64,000 bases of DNA. It comes from Cloeon dipterum. Lineage: Eukaryota; Arthropoda; Insecta; Ephemeroptera; Baetidae. The notes under the pieces were generated by a model. That model did not search any database, was not told the DNA's origin, and saw nothing but the letters and a program-made list of their open reading frames with translations. The position numbers and the translations under genes are program-made. The first letter of the stretch is position 1; every line of letters begins with the position of its first letter. Shown piece by piece: positions 13,401-22,261 of the stretch. Location: positions 33,101,883 through 33,165,882 of the forward strand of contig NC_088789.1 of NCBI RefSeq assembly GCF_949628265.1, in the 5' to 3' direction.

Positions 13401-14782
13401 TGCATTAAAAAATAAAGAAAATTTCGAGAAAATCGGCCAAATTTGGATTTTTTATGGCCTGGTCGTAATTTAACTATTAAAACATTTTTAAAAATCATTT
13501 TGTGTCCTTCGTCAACCTTTGGAAAAAGCACCTTTTTACGGTTTAGGAAATTTGGACAAAATTGGAGTTGATTAAAAGCGAGATTTTTGCGGAAAACTGT
13601 AAATAAATGTTTTTTTTTTTTAATTTTCTACAGACCAAAATAACGGAAAAACAAGCTAAAAAGTCTGCTCATTTTGTTAAAAGAAATTCCAAAATATAAA
13701 ATTACTTTTTAAAAAGCTAAAAACTGCCGAAAAAATTTGATTTCGTTTATAAAATCTGTTTCACATTTTTAAATTAATTTTCTTCTACAGGAAAATCCCG
13801 ATTTTCTATTTTTATTTTTTTATAATTGCTTCAATTTACTGTCATGCTGATTTTCTCTCTTTGAATTATTTTATTTAGGTTAAATAATAAAGTTTTATGT
13901 TTTTTTTTAATAAAATAGGGCGTGAAATTAAAACAACGAGAAAACTGCTTTAATTTCAAGAAAATAATTTTTATAAAATAAAATCAGGGGAAATTAAGAA
14001 GGAACAATTCACTTGGCACCCTTTTCTGACCCTCTCCTGGCTTGTTTTTACTAAAAGTTACAACAATAAACTAGATAATCTACGCTTGAAGGATGGAGCA
14101 GCAATAATTTTTATCTCCACCGGTTTTATTCATTGATTTTTGTGCAGCCTTGACCTTCAGCTGGAAAAAGAAAAAGACGGGCCTACAAGACAAAATTCAG
14201 GTAAAAGGAAGTGTTTTCAGACATAAAATTCATTTAAAAACAATTATTATTTACGGGAAATCATTTCAAAATGCTGGAATTTAAAATTCCAGGGTCAGGG
14301 TTGCTAATTTTCACCCTTTTAAATAAGAAAATTAAAATTTTCCTTAAGAAATGGCTTAAAATGAGGGCGACCCTGGCTGTCAGGGTTAGTTCCTGCGAGC
14401 TGCAAAACTGGGGGCTGCGAGGAATCTTTGCGAGCGGCCCACTCGGCATCTCCTTATTTATCCTGAGCAGCTTTTTGGCCGTCCGTCGGGCGCTGAGCCT
14501 TGACTCTCGCGACGGCCCCCTCACTTTCTTTCCGTCGCGCCCACGCCCTCCTTGGAGCGCAGGGGCCCCTGGCGGGCCCCCGCCTGGAATAAGGGCCCTG
14601 GGACTGCATACTCACATTCTGTGGGCGTCGGTGGGCAGGTCGGGGGGCACCTGCAGCAGCCCCCGGCGCGCGCAGTCGACCACGTTGGCCACGCAGGAGC
14701 ACTCGGCCGGGCAGCGCACGGCCCCGGCCGCCGCGGGGCCCAGCGCGGCCCACGCCAGCAGCAGCACCACGAGTGCCGCCAT
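1..14782 (-). CDS. sli: Slit axon-guidance ligand, N-terminal 23 exons (gene continues past left edge)
   Basis: This gene encodes a secreted Slit protein, the ligand of Roundabout receptors in midline axon repulsion and cell migration. The coding exons, in transcription order, are 14616-14782, 7905-7976, 7692-7763, 6553-6624, 6380-6451, 6255-6326, 5948-6167, 5442-5602, 5318-5389, 5188-5259, 5055-5126, 4925-4996, 4803-4874, 4504-4661, 4299-4449, 2769-2915, 2568-2711, 2201-2509, 1421-1492, 486-557, 355-426, 227-298 and 1-87. All introns are GT-AG and every phase agrees. The sum is 2552 nt, about 850 residues. Fourteen exons are exactly 72 nt, one leucine-rich repeat each, split after the second base of a Leu/Ile codon. 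The order is signal peptide, then four blocks of LRRNT, LRRs and LRRCT, which is the Slit architecture. The EGF repeats, laminin-G and cysteine-knot parts must lie to the left. Residue-level similarity to insect Slit is close throughout, so the assignment is very secure. Confidence 0.97.
645..1290. repeat. Two tandem copies of foldback MITE family B in a slit intron
   Basis: Two inverted-repeat units lie side by side, roughly 645-970 and 1005-1290. Each starts with a version of ACCGTTTGACTCGTCT followed by CAACCTCCC...CTGATGGGTTTTGG and ends with its reverse complement (AAAACCCATCGGCTGTCTAGGGGAGGTT then GACGAGTCGAACAGTGG). Related copies occur near 30930-31300, 31470-31570, 33220-33350 and 63240-63690. 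There is no coding capacity. This is likely a non-autonomous DNA transposon family. Confidence 0.75.
1870..2170 (+). repeat. Dispersed repeat family R in a slit intron
   Basis: This block begins CTACCACCGGCCTGG and contains CCCATAGAAAAATTAAAATTAATTTTT, a TCGACCACG..CTCATC segment, and CGACCTTTTTCAGGGTACCCC followed by ACCTGAGAT. The same order recurs at 3810-4230. The later part recurs in the duplicated blocks at about 40900-41100 and 52300-52480. I cannot classify it. Confidence 0.65.
2201..4449 (-). CDS. sli: slit exons 15-18: LRR domain 3 and start of domain 4
   Basis: Exon 4299-4449 has the N-cap [14 protein letters not shown]. Exons 2769-2915 (147 nt) and 2568-2711 (144 nt) each hold two fused repeats, unlike the one-repeat exons of the other domains. 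The 309-nt exon 2201-2509 carries the C-cap [17 protein letters not shown], the linker [14 protein letters not shown] and the N-cap of domain 4. The introns contain dispersed repeats (see 1870-2170, 3120-3420 and 3810-4230). Confidence 0.95.
3120..3420 (+). repeat. Dispersed repeat family E (GGCCC-rich) in a slit intron
   Basis: This segment contains the motif GGGGCCCAGGCGGGGCCC, then AATCGATGCCGCTCGG, GTGCATCCGCTCGTG and GGTTTTCCAAAATC. The reverse complement of the same series is found at 16750-17100. A shorter relative with CTCAGGCCCTATGGGTTCGATC is at 25490-25650. It has no open reading frame of note. Confidence 0.65.
3810..4230 (+). repeat. Dispersed repeat family R, second slit-intron copy
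   Basis: It opens with GACCACCACCGGTCTGG, repeats the CCCATAGAAAAATTAAAATT segment and the CAGGGTACCCCGCAACCTGAGAT segment of 1870-2170, then continues with CCTTCCTCAGGTACGCGACCTGAGG. The tail is also present near 41035-41060 and 52425-52450. Its boundaries are approximate. Confidence 0.65.
4504..5602 (-). CDS. sli: slit exons 8-14: LRR domain 2 (Robo-binding domain)
   Basis: Exon 5442-5602 completes cap 1 (ELKCSG) and gives the domain 2 N-cap (CPHPCRC..GIVDC). Five 72-nt exons follow at 5318-5389, 5188-5259, 5055-5126, 4925-4996 and 4803-4874, including the conserved repeat [16 protein letters not shown]. Exon 4504-4661 carries the C-cap [20 protein letters not shown]. In characterised Slits this second domain is the one that contacts Ig1 of Robo. 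That function is inferred from the family. Confidence 0.95.
5948..7976 (-). CDS. sli: slit exons 2-7: LRR domain 1 and its C-terminal cap
   Basis: Five consecutive 72-nt exons (7905-7976, 7692-7763, 6553-6624, 6380-6451, 6255-6326) each give one 24-residue repeat of the L..L.L..N.L form, for example LQGNNLTVI and LVNNQIHTI. The 220-nt exon 5948-6167 carries a sixth repeat and then the cap [15 protein letters not shown]...YARC. The order and number of repeats match domain 1 of other Slits. The exon ends in phase 0 before donor GTCAG. Confidence 0.95.
6771..6796. repeat. GGCA tetranucleotide microsatellite
   Basis: There are about six consecutive copies of GGCA/GCAG in slit intron 3. It is a simple repeat with no other content. 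Confidence 0.85.
8086..8346. repeat. Foldback MITE family C at the 5'-proximal end of slit intron 1
   Basis: The left end reads TTTAACGACGCCTGACGGGC then TCTGTA. The right end reads TACAGAGCCCGTCAGGAGCC then GTTAAA, its inverted complement. A second inner pair, AAGAGCTTTCAGAAAAT and ATTTTCTGAAAGCTCTT, lies inside. The element is about 260 bp without an ORF, which fits a miniature inverted-repeat element. Confidence 0.75.
8360..11370. other. Slit intron 1, middle part: no gene seen
   Basis: This AT-rich intronic sequence has an isolated GC-rich island at about 9240-9580 that contains GAGA-like and CGCTCGCACTCACGG stretches. The open frames there are shadows of base composition, without recognisable domains or splice context. 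An enhancer role for slit is possible, but I see nothing specific. Confidence 0.5.
11380..11804. repeat. Foldback MITE family A, best-preserved copy, in slit intron 1
   Basis: The termini are CAGTTGCATAAAC at the left and GTTTATGCAACTG at the right. The whole 425-bp element folds on itself: AGCCGCCAATTAACAGATGG pairs with CCATCTGTTGGCGGCT, and the centre pairs GAAAACCAAAATCGGTTCAG with its complement. Further copies or halves are at 32656-33083, 36488-36612, 38672-38812, 58654-59022 and 60328-60670. No ORF is present. Confidence 0.85.
11810..14610. other. Slit intron 1, 5' part: no gene seen
   Basis: A GC-rich patch at 11840-12460 contains GATC and CGCTCG runs and a GAGA microsatellite (about 12425-12465). 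The remainder is AT-rich. Some motifs recur within 12900-13800 (for example CACGCTAAAAAGTCTG and CAAGCTAAAAAGTCTG), suggesting an old internal duplication. No exon with splice signals was found. Confidence 0.5.
14616..14782 (-). CDS. sli: slit exon 1: signal peptide and first LRRNT cap
   Basis: The start ATG is at 14780-14782. It is followed by a hydrophobic stretch ([19 protein letters not shown]), a typical signal peptide ending near residue 20. The mature chain begins with the cysteine cluster CPAECSC followed by VDC, the N-terminal cap of LRR domain 1. The donor GTGAGT follows at 14611-14615. The exon is extremely GC-rich compared with the flanking intron. It is separated from exon 2 by a 6.6-kb intron, a usual arrangement for the first exon of a developmental gene. 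Confidence 0.95.
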
Positions 14783-15110
14783 CGGCCTCTCACATCACCG
14801 ACCGCGCCACTCGCACGCACGGGACGCCCAGCTGCTCTCGCAAGTCGCGACCAGCACCGGGAATGCACGCACTCTCGCCGCGACGAGCCGACCGAAAATC
14901 CAGACGGCGGACTGGCAACAGCAACAAAACACGACACGGCCGCACCGAGCAACGAGACGCGCACTCACACACACACGCAGACGAGTGTAACTCCAAACTG
15001 CGCCGCCCGACAGACTCTCTCCCAGCGCTCGCTCTCTAGCTCGCTCCCACGGTTCAAAGATCAACTCACACCGGTTCTCTCACTTCAAAAACAACCGGTA
15101 CAAAGTCCAA
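14783..15110 (-). promoter_or_regulatory. sli: Slit 5'UTR and presumed core promoter region
   Basis: This stretch lies directly upstream of the slit ATG. It is GC-rich and CpG-rich with CT/GA-rich tracts, such as the CGCTCGCTCTCTAGCTCGC run near 15027-15045. It contains three ACCGGT sites (about 15069, 15095 and 15117). No TATA box or initiator can be fixed without transcript data, so the start site is not assigned. Confidence 0.5.
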
Positions 15111-15127
15111 ACTCCTACCGGTTGCTT

Positions 15128-15543
15128 ATAGTAAACAAAGAGCCGCCATATTTTTTATTACAAAATTCTTTTAGAATAGGAATGTTTCCTTCGACTGGAT
15201 TTTCAGAATAAAAATATTTTTTGTTAATATATGCGTGAAACAGAAATTTCCAGCCGAAAAGGGGGGCGTAACCAAGGGAATTCAACATGGCGGCGCGAAC
15301 ACTGCAGGCAAGAGTGCACCGCTCACTGCTTATAGTGGGCGTGGTACGCCCTCGGTTACCTACTGGTTTTGTAAAGTAAACAAAGAGCCGCCATCTTTTA
15401 TATAAAAAATTCTTTTAGAATAGGGATGTTTCCTGCGACTAGGTTTTTGGTATAAAAAATATTTTTGATGTGCGTGAAACCAAAATAATGTCAAAACTGC
15501 TGAAATTGGCCGCCGAAAAGGGGGGCGTAACCAAGGGAATACT
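15128..15543. repeat. Tandem direct repeat upstream of slit
   Basis: Two units, about 15128-15285 and 15373-15543, each begin AGTAAACAAAGAGCCGCCAT, continue with AAATTCTTTTAGAATAGG and ATGTTTCC, and end GAAAAGGGGGGCGTAACC followed by AAGGGAAT. Spacing grows from 245 to 259 bp, so small indels have built up. Between them lies an inverted GGGCGT...TTACC motif. Both units contain a GCCGCCAT (YY1-like) core. Confidence 0.8.
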
Positions 15544-15619
15544 ACAATTTGCGGGCGCGAATAGGATTGCCGCTCACGTGATGCACCGCCATATTGTATT
15601 CCCATAGTCACGCACCCCC

Positions 15620-17800
15620 CTCTTCGCCGGCCGATTGGTTTTGCCGCGAAAAATTAATTTTAAATTATTTAAATTCTTGCCGTCACTGTTTTTCGATAGA
15701 GGGAAACATCAACTTCACTCTGATAAGATGATTTTCCCCAACAAGGGAGCGTGGAACAATTTTCCGCGACACAAGCAAATTACAATTTAATTCTGTGGAA
15801 ATTTATATCTCATTGTCAAGTCTCAAAGCACCAGTGAAAATTTATGAAAGACGCATAGATTTTTCTAAATTTTGACTTTTAATTAAATAACTTCAAAAAT
15901 CCACCGATTTTTAAAAAACAAACTCTGATTAGTAGAACTCGTCAAAGGGCATCGAATGAGCCTCGCAAGGTTCATAGGGCCCGACCCAGACCCTGAAAAA
16001 AAATTCGGAAATGTCCATTTTTTTTAAGAGTCTCAAATCTCCGACTCTATTCATCCCGTAGTGCTCAAAAATGAAATTCCATGTTTGAAAGGTAATTTTT
16101 CTCCCCCTTTCGCCCCGGTTGCCACCCCCTATAGCCTAGAAATGGTAAAAAAATCATTTTAATTTGCTTTTGAGTTTATTTATTTATTGAAAAGGACCTT
16201 AAATTGAGATCAAACTATTTTTTTAAGAAATTGATGGCAACCGGTTTTTTCTGCTTTAATGAAAAATCCGGTGGCTGTGATTTGGGGAGGCGGTGGCGGA
16301 CCGCACCCCTTTTGCGAGGGGCCGAAAAAAACCGACCGGCGCACACGCGCGCACTCTGTTTAGCGCCAACGACGCAAAAGCAAATATACAGGGACTGGAA
16401 TTAATTTGCAGGATTAAATCAAAATGGTCCAGCATGAATTTATTTTCTAAAATTGCCATAAATTACATTCTTTTATTTGCTCTACAAATTTAACAGATCA
16501 AGATCGTGCGTCGCTGATAAAAAATAAGCGCAAACAAATAATAATTCGTTTCGCATAGATGCAGGCAATGAAATATTTTTCAGCAAATCGATTTTATTTC
16601 CTTATATCTAGATAAAAATTAAGAATAAATTTAAAAATTCAAACAAAATTCGATTGAAAATATAATTAGGCTTCTTTTGAGACCAAATTAAATGTTCTAG
16701 CTTCATTCGAACATAAGGCTTGACTAATTAATATTTTACAGATTTTGACTTTTTCAAAATTTTGGCCGAAAAAAATTCATTAAAATTCAAAACATGGTCC
16801 GATTTTGGAAAACCGAATACGGGCGGATGCTCCTAACCAAGGGGCATCGATCGGTGCCAGAGCCACCACTCTCCGGCCCATAGGGCCCCAGCTGGGCCCC
16901 AAAAATGATAATTTTTGAAATGTCGCTAAAAATCACGTTTTTTCGACTTTAAAAATTAATAACTCGGCTCCTATGGGTCGTAGAGTCAAAAACCAAAGTT
17001 TTTCAGACTCGCCGAGAAATTCTGCGTCTGTTAAATTCAATCACAGCCCCCTCCACCAAAGCCCCTAACATTTGCGTGATTTTGAAATATTTTTTTTAAT
17101 TCTCCTATGGACCGTTTGGCGATTGAAACTGCATTTTATTTCATTTCGCATTGAAAAGCGCTGATTTTCGGTATAATTTGCTCTTTTGGTGATTTTCTTC
17201 TTCAAATTTCACCTGAAAAAAATTAAAAAAGTCGATGAAAAACAATTATAATGAGACATTTAAATTACTGCGTCTCGTCTTTCGCAATAAAATTCGAGAA
17301 GAGATGCTGTGGCGGTTCGTTCGGTTATATAAATATACATTTCGCTTTTGCCGCTCGCTTTGGGTGCGCGTCGCTCCCCTAACGATTCGGAGATATGCCG
17401 CTACTGTGCGCCGTGCGGGACAATAAAGAGCAAATTGAATTTAATCCCTTCCGCGGGATTATCCGTCACGTTCGCGGCGGGGGAAGGTCCAGGTGCTGCT
17501 CGAGTCATCAGCGCCGCGACGAGTGCCCGCACACGATCCACGCTTTTATTTATTGTTGGTCCCAAACACGAACCACTGTCGCTTTCGGATTTTCTTTTTC
17601 CTTTGGAATGTTGATTGCCACTAACAAGGGGCCAGAAAAAAAATACGGTTTTGACGCGCTAAGAGGGAAAATTCTGTGTATATATGTCTTCATTGTGTGC
17701 GCGCTGCCGGAGATTATTTCCGTGAAAGGTTTTTTTATAAAGATGATAATGCTGCTGTCGACAAATTTCTCGAATACAATCGGATATTATTGTGTGGTTG
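15620..17800. other. Intergenic region: one repeat, no gene seen
   Basis: Apart from the inverted family E copy at 16750-17100, this AT-rich stretch between slit and the KANSL1 3' end shows no exon-like segment with splice signals. Short open frames at 17340-17830 lack recognisable similarity. Confidence 0.5.
16750..17100 (-). repeat. Dispersed repeat family E, inverted copy
   Basis: The reverse complement of this stretch follows the 3270-3420 copy for well over 100 bases, including the GGCCC-rich core, the ATCGATGCC motif, GCATCCGC and GGTTTTCCAAAATC. It continues into AAAAATTAATAACTCGGCTCC, which resembles 25555-25580. Confidence 0.65.
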
Positions 17801-17849
17801 CCCTCTTCTCAGCTTTGAAAACGCTCTTTTAAGCTGTTTATATCGACAC

Positions 17850-18690
17850 AATGCTCTAAAATGCGACAAATGTTCAGATTCTCTTAAAAATTGCTTGCTT
17901 AAAGGCCTTAACTCGACATAAAAATGGCGCACGCATAAAAAATCAATTGCTAGCGCAGAATAATTCTGATTAAAGAAGCCATGCGAATTAAAAATATTTA
18001 TGCTCACCTGGTTGTCCGAAAAATCCAAATATTAAAAATTTGTTTGACGAATAATTTAAAAACCGTTTCTGCGCATGCCTGAAAAGTCCCTGAAGCTACT
18101 GCGCATGCTCCAAAATACGACAAAAGTTTAGTTTTATCTTAAATTTCTTCCTCCTGGGTCTAACTTGAACATAAAAACTGCGCAGGCATAGAGCCAAGAA
18201 TTTCCATGTCCCTCTGCGCGTGCGCAGAAGATTTCTGATTGAAGAAACCATGCGCAGTAGATATTTAGGCAGACAAATTAACCAAATACATATAATTTTT
18301 GCTTCTGCGCATGCCTGAAAAGTCACTGAAACTACTGCGCAGACGCAGAATGCAGAATCCCGTCGTTTTTAAATATTTATTCAATGTTCTAATGTGATTG
18401 AAGTGACACCTACTGGAATCAGAATTAAAACACAGCTTCCAGATTGTAATTTAAATCTTTTGAACACTTACGGTCGCCATTTTAAGTGTTTGACGCATGC
18501 GCAGTGACCATTTTGGCAAATTTTAATAATTCCATGAGCTCATTTGATCGTTATTTGGCTTTTAAGCGTTGAATAATCAATTTAGAAAATTTTTGAGGAC
18601 TTTATCGAAGCAAAAATCTCATTTAGTACCTCTTTATGTTGGCGCTGGAGTTCTCGGTGCGTCTCTTGAGGGTAGCATTCACTTTTTCCC
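17850..18690. pseudogene. Duplicated fragment of KANSL1 intron 8 and exon 8 edge, downstream of KANSL1
   Basis: The 18060-18675 segment follows 22730-23215 in order: ACTTACGGTCGCCATTTTAAG, TTTTAAGCGTTGAATAA, AAGCAAAAATCTCATTTAG and then TTGGCGCTGGAGTTCTCGG. The last part corresponds to the splice donor and first about 40 bases of KANSL1 exon 8 (minus strand). The copy has base changes and stops soon after, so it cannot code. It also carries several TGCGCATGC palindromes. It lies about 1.2 kb beyond the KANSL1 poly(A) signal in the same orientation as the source. Confidence 0.75.
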
Positions 18691-18699
18691 CGAAAAATA

Positions 18700-19930
18700 C
18701 AAAGTTATATTTAATTTAGACTGTTTTTCTTTGACAAGTAGGCGGTTTTTATTGTTAGACATAGTTTTAGCAGAACATTGACACGTTCTTGCGGCCAAAA
18801 ATTAGTAAGAGAGAGGAAATTTATCCCTAATTATCGAGCATTAAAAATAAATTTTGGATAATAATTTGACATTTCCAGCTGAAAAATGTTATCAAATTCA
18901 ACGTGGTGCGATTTTTCTACTGTTTATTTTGGTTTTTGAATGCTTACTAAAGATTACTTACAAACAAATAAATTAAATAACCCTACACGGAAGGTTTCAA
19001 TTATTATTTTAAACCAAATTTAGATAAATTTCGTCAGTTTTCAACAACTTCTATAAAAAGCAAGAGAAAAATATGATTTTTCGCGCTTAAAAAATCTGTT
19101 CTAAATGAAGATGAGATCGAGATAAAATTTCCTTAATATCTTTGTAGAAAATTAGCCGATAGAGACGGTTAAAATTGCTTTAAATTAATTCGAGCTCATT
19201 TTGACCGGCCTTTGAGTGTCCGTAAATATATATTTTTTTTAATTTTCCTTGGCTATAGAGTTGTTTGGTTAAATTTAAAAAATACTCAGAAACAAATCTA
19301 AACATAAAATATTTTAATGAAAAAAGGGGTGGTGGAGACGGAGAGTAAATTTTATTTTAAAAAACGCGTAAAATTAAAGTTGTAGCTATTTTCATCTGCA
19401 ACTCACTTTGATGCTCTCTTTGGGCGAGATAAACTCTAGTAGCAGCTCTTGTGAAAATGTCCTGCTTTTATTATTATTGTTTTATCTCGTAAAGAGAGTG
19501 GGGCTAGCCAGCGTTTTTTTCTTTTTTTAAAATATGCACCGCTTAATAGCCACTTGTGCTCGCGTTTCAAGTAGGCAGACGCGTTTCCCCACTCAGTCAG
19601 AGACTAGTTGATCGAACGGATTTCTTTCTTCTCTCTTTCTCTGGAGGTTCCGAAGATCGAGGACGCGGAGCGGCGACAATTCGCCGGTCGGCTCGGCCGG
19701 CCGGGCGTGATTTACGCTTGCTTCTCCGGCCCGATGACAAAATTACACTCCACGCAGCAGAGCCAGCGAGCGGGGAAAAACGCGTGTTTTCGCCTCTCAG
19801 CGGCAGCAACAAGTCGTAAAGCAGATTTATTTGGTGCGTCGCTCGTAAAATGCAGGCACACACGGCGGCGCGGCCATTAGGAGAAACAAAAAAAAAAAAT
19901 ATCAAAAAGTGGCGGGCGGTTCGTCTCTCT
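18700..19930. other. KANSL1 downstream region: no gene seen
   Basis: AT-rich DNA runs to about 19500, followed by a GC-richer patch at 19560-19900 immediately beyond the candidate KANSL1 poly(A) signal. No spliced coding segment was found on either strand. Confidence 0.45.
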
Positions 19931-19934
19931 GCCT

Positions 19935-19940
19935 TTTATT
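19935..19940 (-). terminator. Candidate KANSL1 poly(A) signal AATAAA
   Basis: On the minus strand AATAAA occurs 274 nt after the stop codon at 20214-20216, giving a reasonable 3'UTR length. A second AATAAA lies farther on, near 19825. Cleavage site not determined. Confidence 0.5.
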
Positions 19941-20213
19941 TCTCTCTGACTCGAAAACTGTACACATCCTTCAGCGATCGGCATAAAGTACATAAAGATT
20001 TAGACAAATTTACAGTCTGACAATCAGCACGTGGCCAGGGAGGGGAGGAAAGGAGAGGGGGAACGAAGGGCGGGCTAATTGTAAGGGTAGCCCTGGGACC
20101 CTCTGATCATTGTTTGTTGGCGAAGCGGAAACAAATGAACAAGCCAACGACAGGGGAAAAACGCCAGGGCTGGCTACTAGGAGGGGAAGTGGCTCAGGTG
20201 AAGGAGGGGAAGG

Positions 20214-22261
20214 TCACTGAGATCCGCGAGGTTTGAAGTCTTCGTCTTCGTCGTCGTCTTCAGGCTCGTCCAGGGTCCACTCGGGATCGTCCTCCGGCAG
20301 GGCAGACTCCGTCGAGGCGCTGCTGCACGGCGATGGCGGCCCCACCACCGCACCTGCGGCCCCCTCCCCTGAGGTGGACGGGCCCTTCTCCTCTATCGCC
20401 TCCTGAAACAGCACAGAGAAGGCGTTTTCACTAGCGTTCTCGACAGTTTCTGGATTTTTAACGGTGCTTTAAGGTAAACAACGGATGCAGAATCGCCATT
20501 TTTTATTCTTAAGGGCGGGAATATTTGAAAATAATGAAAATTCTTTTCGAAAGAGTCGATTTTAAAGGTAAAAAAAATCACCAAGACAAACTCAAAGGTT
20601 AATTCTTGGCTGGAACACGATTTAAGGCGATATTAACCATCCAAGATGGCGGCTTCCATTGGGTCTTTAAAGGTTTTCAATTTTTTTTAAATTGTTTTTT
20701 ACGTCCAATCAATGGAATTTACACTTTTCAAGGTCTGAATTTTCAATATGGCGGCTCAAATTAATTTGAAGGAGCCAGAGCCGCCATGTTGGGAATTCTT
20801 AAAGGATCCAAAATTTCTTAATTCCAAAATGGCGGCTTCCGTGCGGTCTTTAAAGCTTTCCAGGGTTACCATAATTTTAATTTAAAGTCAAATCAATGCA
20901 ATTAGCACTTAGCAAAGTCTTAATCTTCAAGATGGGGGCTTAAACTAATTAACAGGAGCCACCATTTTGGAATATCATGAAATTTAACCATCGAAAATAG
21001 CAATGCGACTTTTGTTAAAACAATTGAAGGTCTTATTGCACTTAAAAACAAATACTCATGACCTCAGGAGTCAGGAATTCTCCAAATCCGCCATTTTGGA
21101 AGTTCTTAAAGGCTCCGATATTTTTAAAATCCATAATTTCCACAAATACCGAGCAGAAAACACTGGATGAGAGCCAGTAACAACGTTATTTGAGCAAGAT
21201 TAGTCACGAACTTGGCACGTCGTTTAAGAAAAATTTGGGTGGGCCTGCTCGGGAGATTTATACATCGAACTACAAGAACTTTTCCCCTTTGGAAACGACA
21301 CGAAGTGAAATATACGACTCTTCACACGCTGTTTGAGCGATTTATTTGCCGCTCGCACGTGCGGTCCGCGTCCAAGAGGCACGCACACATGTTTTTCCTA
21401 AACGAAACTGTATTTTTAGAGTGCGCGCGTGTGTCGCATGGAAGGAGATTGTGTCTCGAGAAAGAAAGAAAGAAAGAAAGTGGTTGTCGAGGGGCCGAGA
21501 GCGCGAGAGCGAGCGCGTTAATTGAGACGCGCTGCCCGCACCAATTTTTATTTATTTCTCTCTCGCAGCAGCAACTCCCCTGGGCCCGTCCGGCGGCCGG
21601 CGATGATTGACTCGGCTCAAAGGGGACACAGGAAGCTTTATATTTCCGTTTGTTTGTTTGAACAGCAAACAGAGCCGTGAATTCACTCTCCCATTCGCTG
21701 CGCGGCCAACACAAATACAAATGTTTGTCAATCAACGGGGAAAATGGCGAAATCAACTAACTAACAATTTAAATCCGAATCATTTTGCACGTGATTATAA
21801 AATATTATTTATTTACTTTGACAGTTTCCAAGGGTTTAGTCCAGTCATTGAACGGAAGCTCAGGTCTCACCTGAAGGTCGGGCGCGGGGGCCGGCGCTGG
21901 CGCCGGGGGCTCCTCGTCGTCGCCGTCGGGGTCCAGGAATTGCTGGCACTGCTCGTCTGTTAGGGGGAAAACGCGAGGCTCGAAACCAGGCGCACATTCC
22001 TGCGCACAAAACAGATTTTTTTTTTGTTATTTCACCTGGCACATTTTGATTAAGAAGGGGTAAAACCGACCTCTGTGGAGGGAGGCGGCAGTGGGGGCGG
22101 CTGGGGGGCGTCCTGCAGCAGCAGCAGCGAGGCGGTGCGCCGCCGGACGCGCTCCTTGCTCCGGCCCAGCTCCTCCAGGGGCAGCGGCGTCGCTCGCGGC
22201 GACGTCAGGGGCGAGTCCAGCCCCTCGCCGCCTCCGCCAAAGTTACTCGGAGACATCGGGT
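20214..22261 (-). CDS. KANSL1: KANSL1 exons 9-11: C-terminal low-complexity tail
   Basis: Exon 9 (22071-22261) encodes a Ser/Pro segment, [18 protein letters not shown], and a proline run. Exon 10 (21871-21999) holds the conserved [12 protein letters not shown] followed by an Asp/Glu then Ala/Pro stretch. Exon 11 (20214-20402) ends with an acidic tail, [18 protein letters not shown], and the stop. The terminal acidic tail is not something I recognise from vertebrate KANSL1. Confidence 0.88.

Noticed and set aside
14271..14990. 239-codon plus-strand open frame over slit exon 1
   Set aside because: It is the antisense shadow of the GC-rich slit first exon and 5'UTR. It has low-complexity Ala/Arg/Thr content and no splice or domain support.
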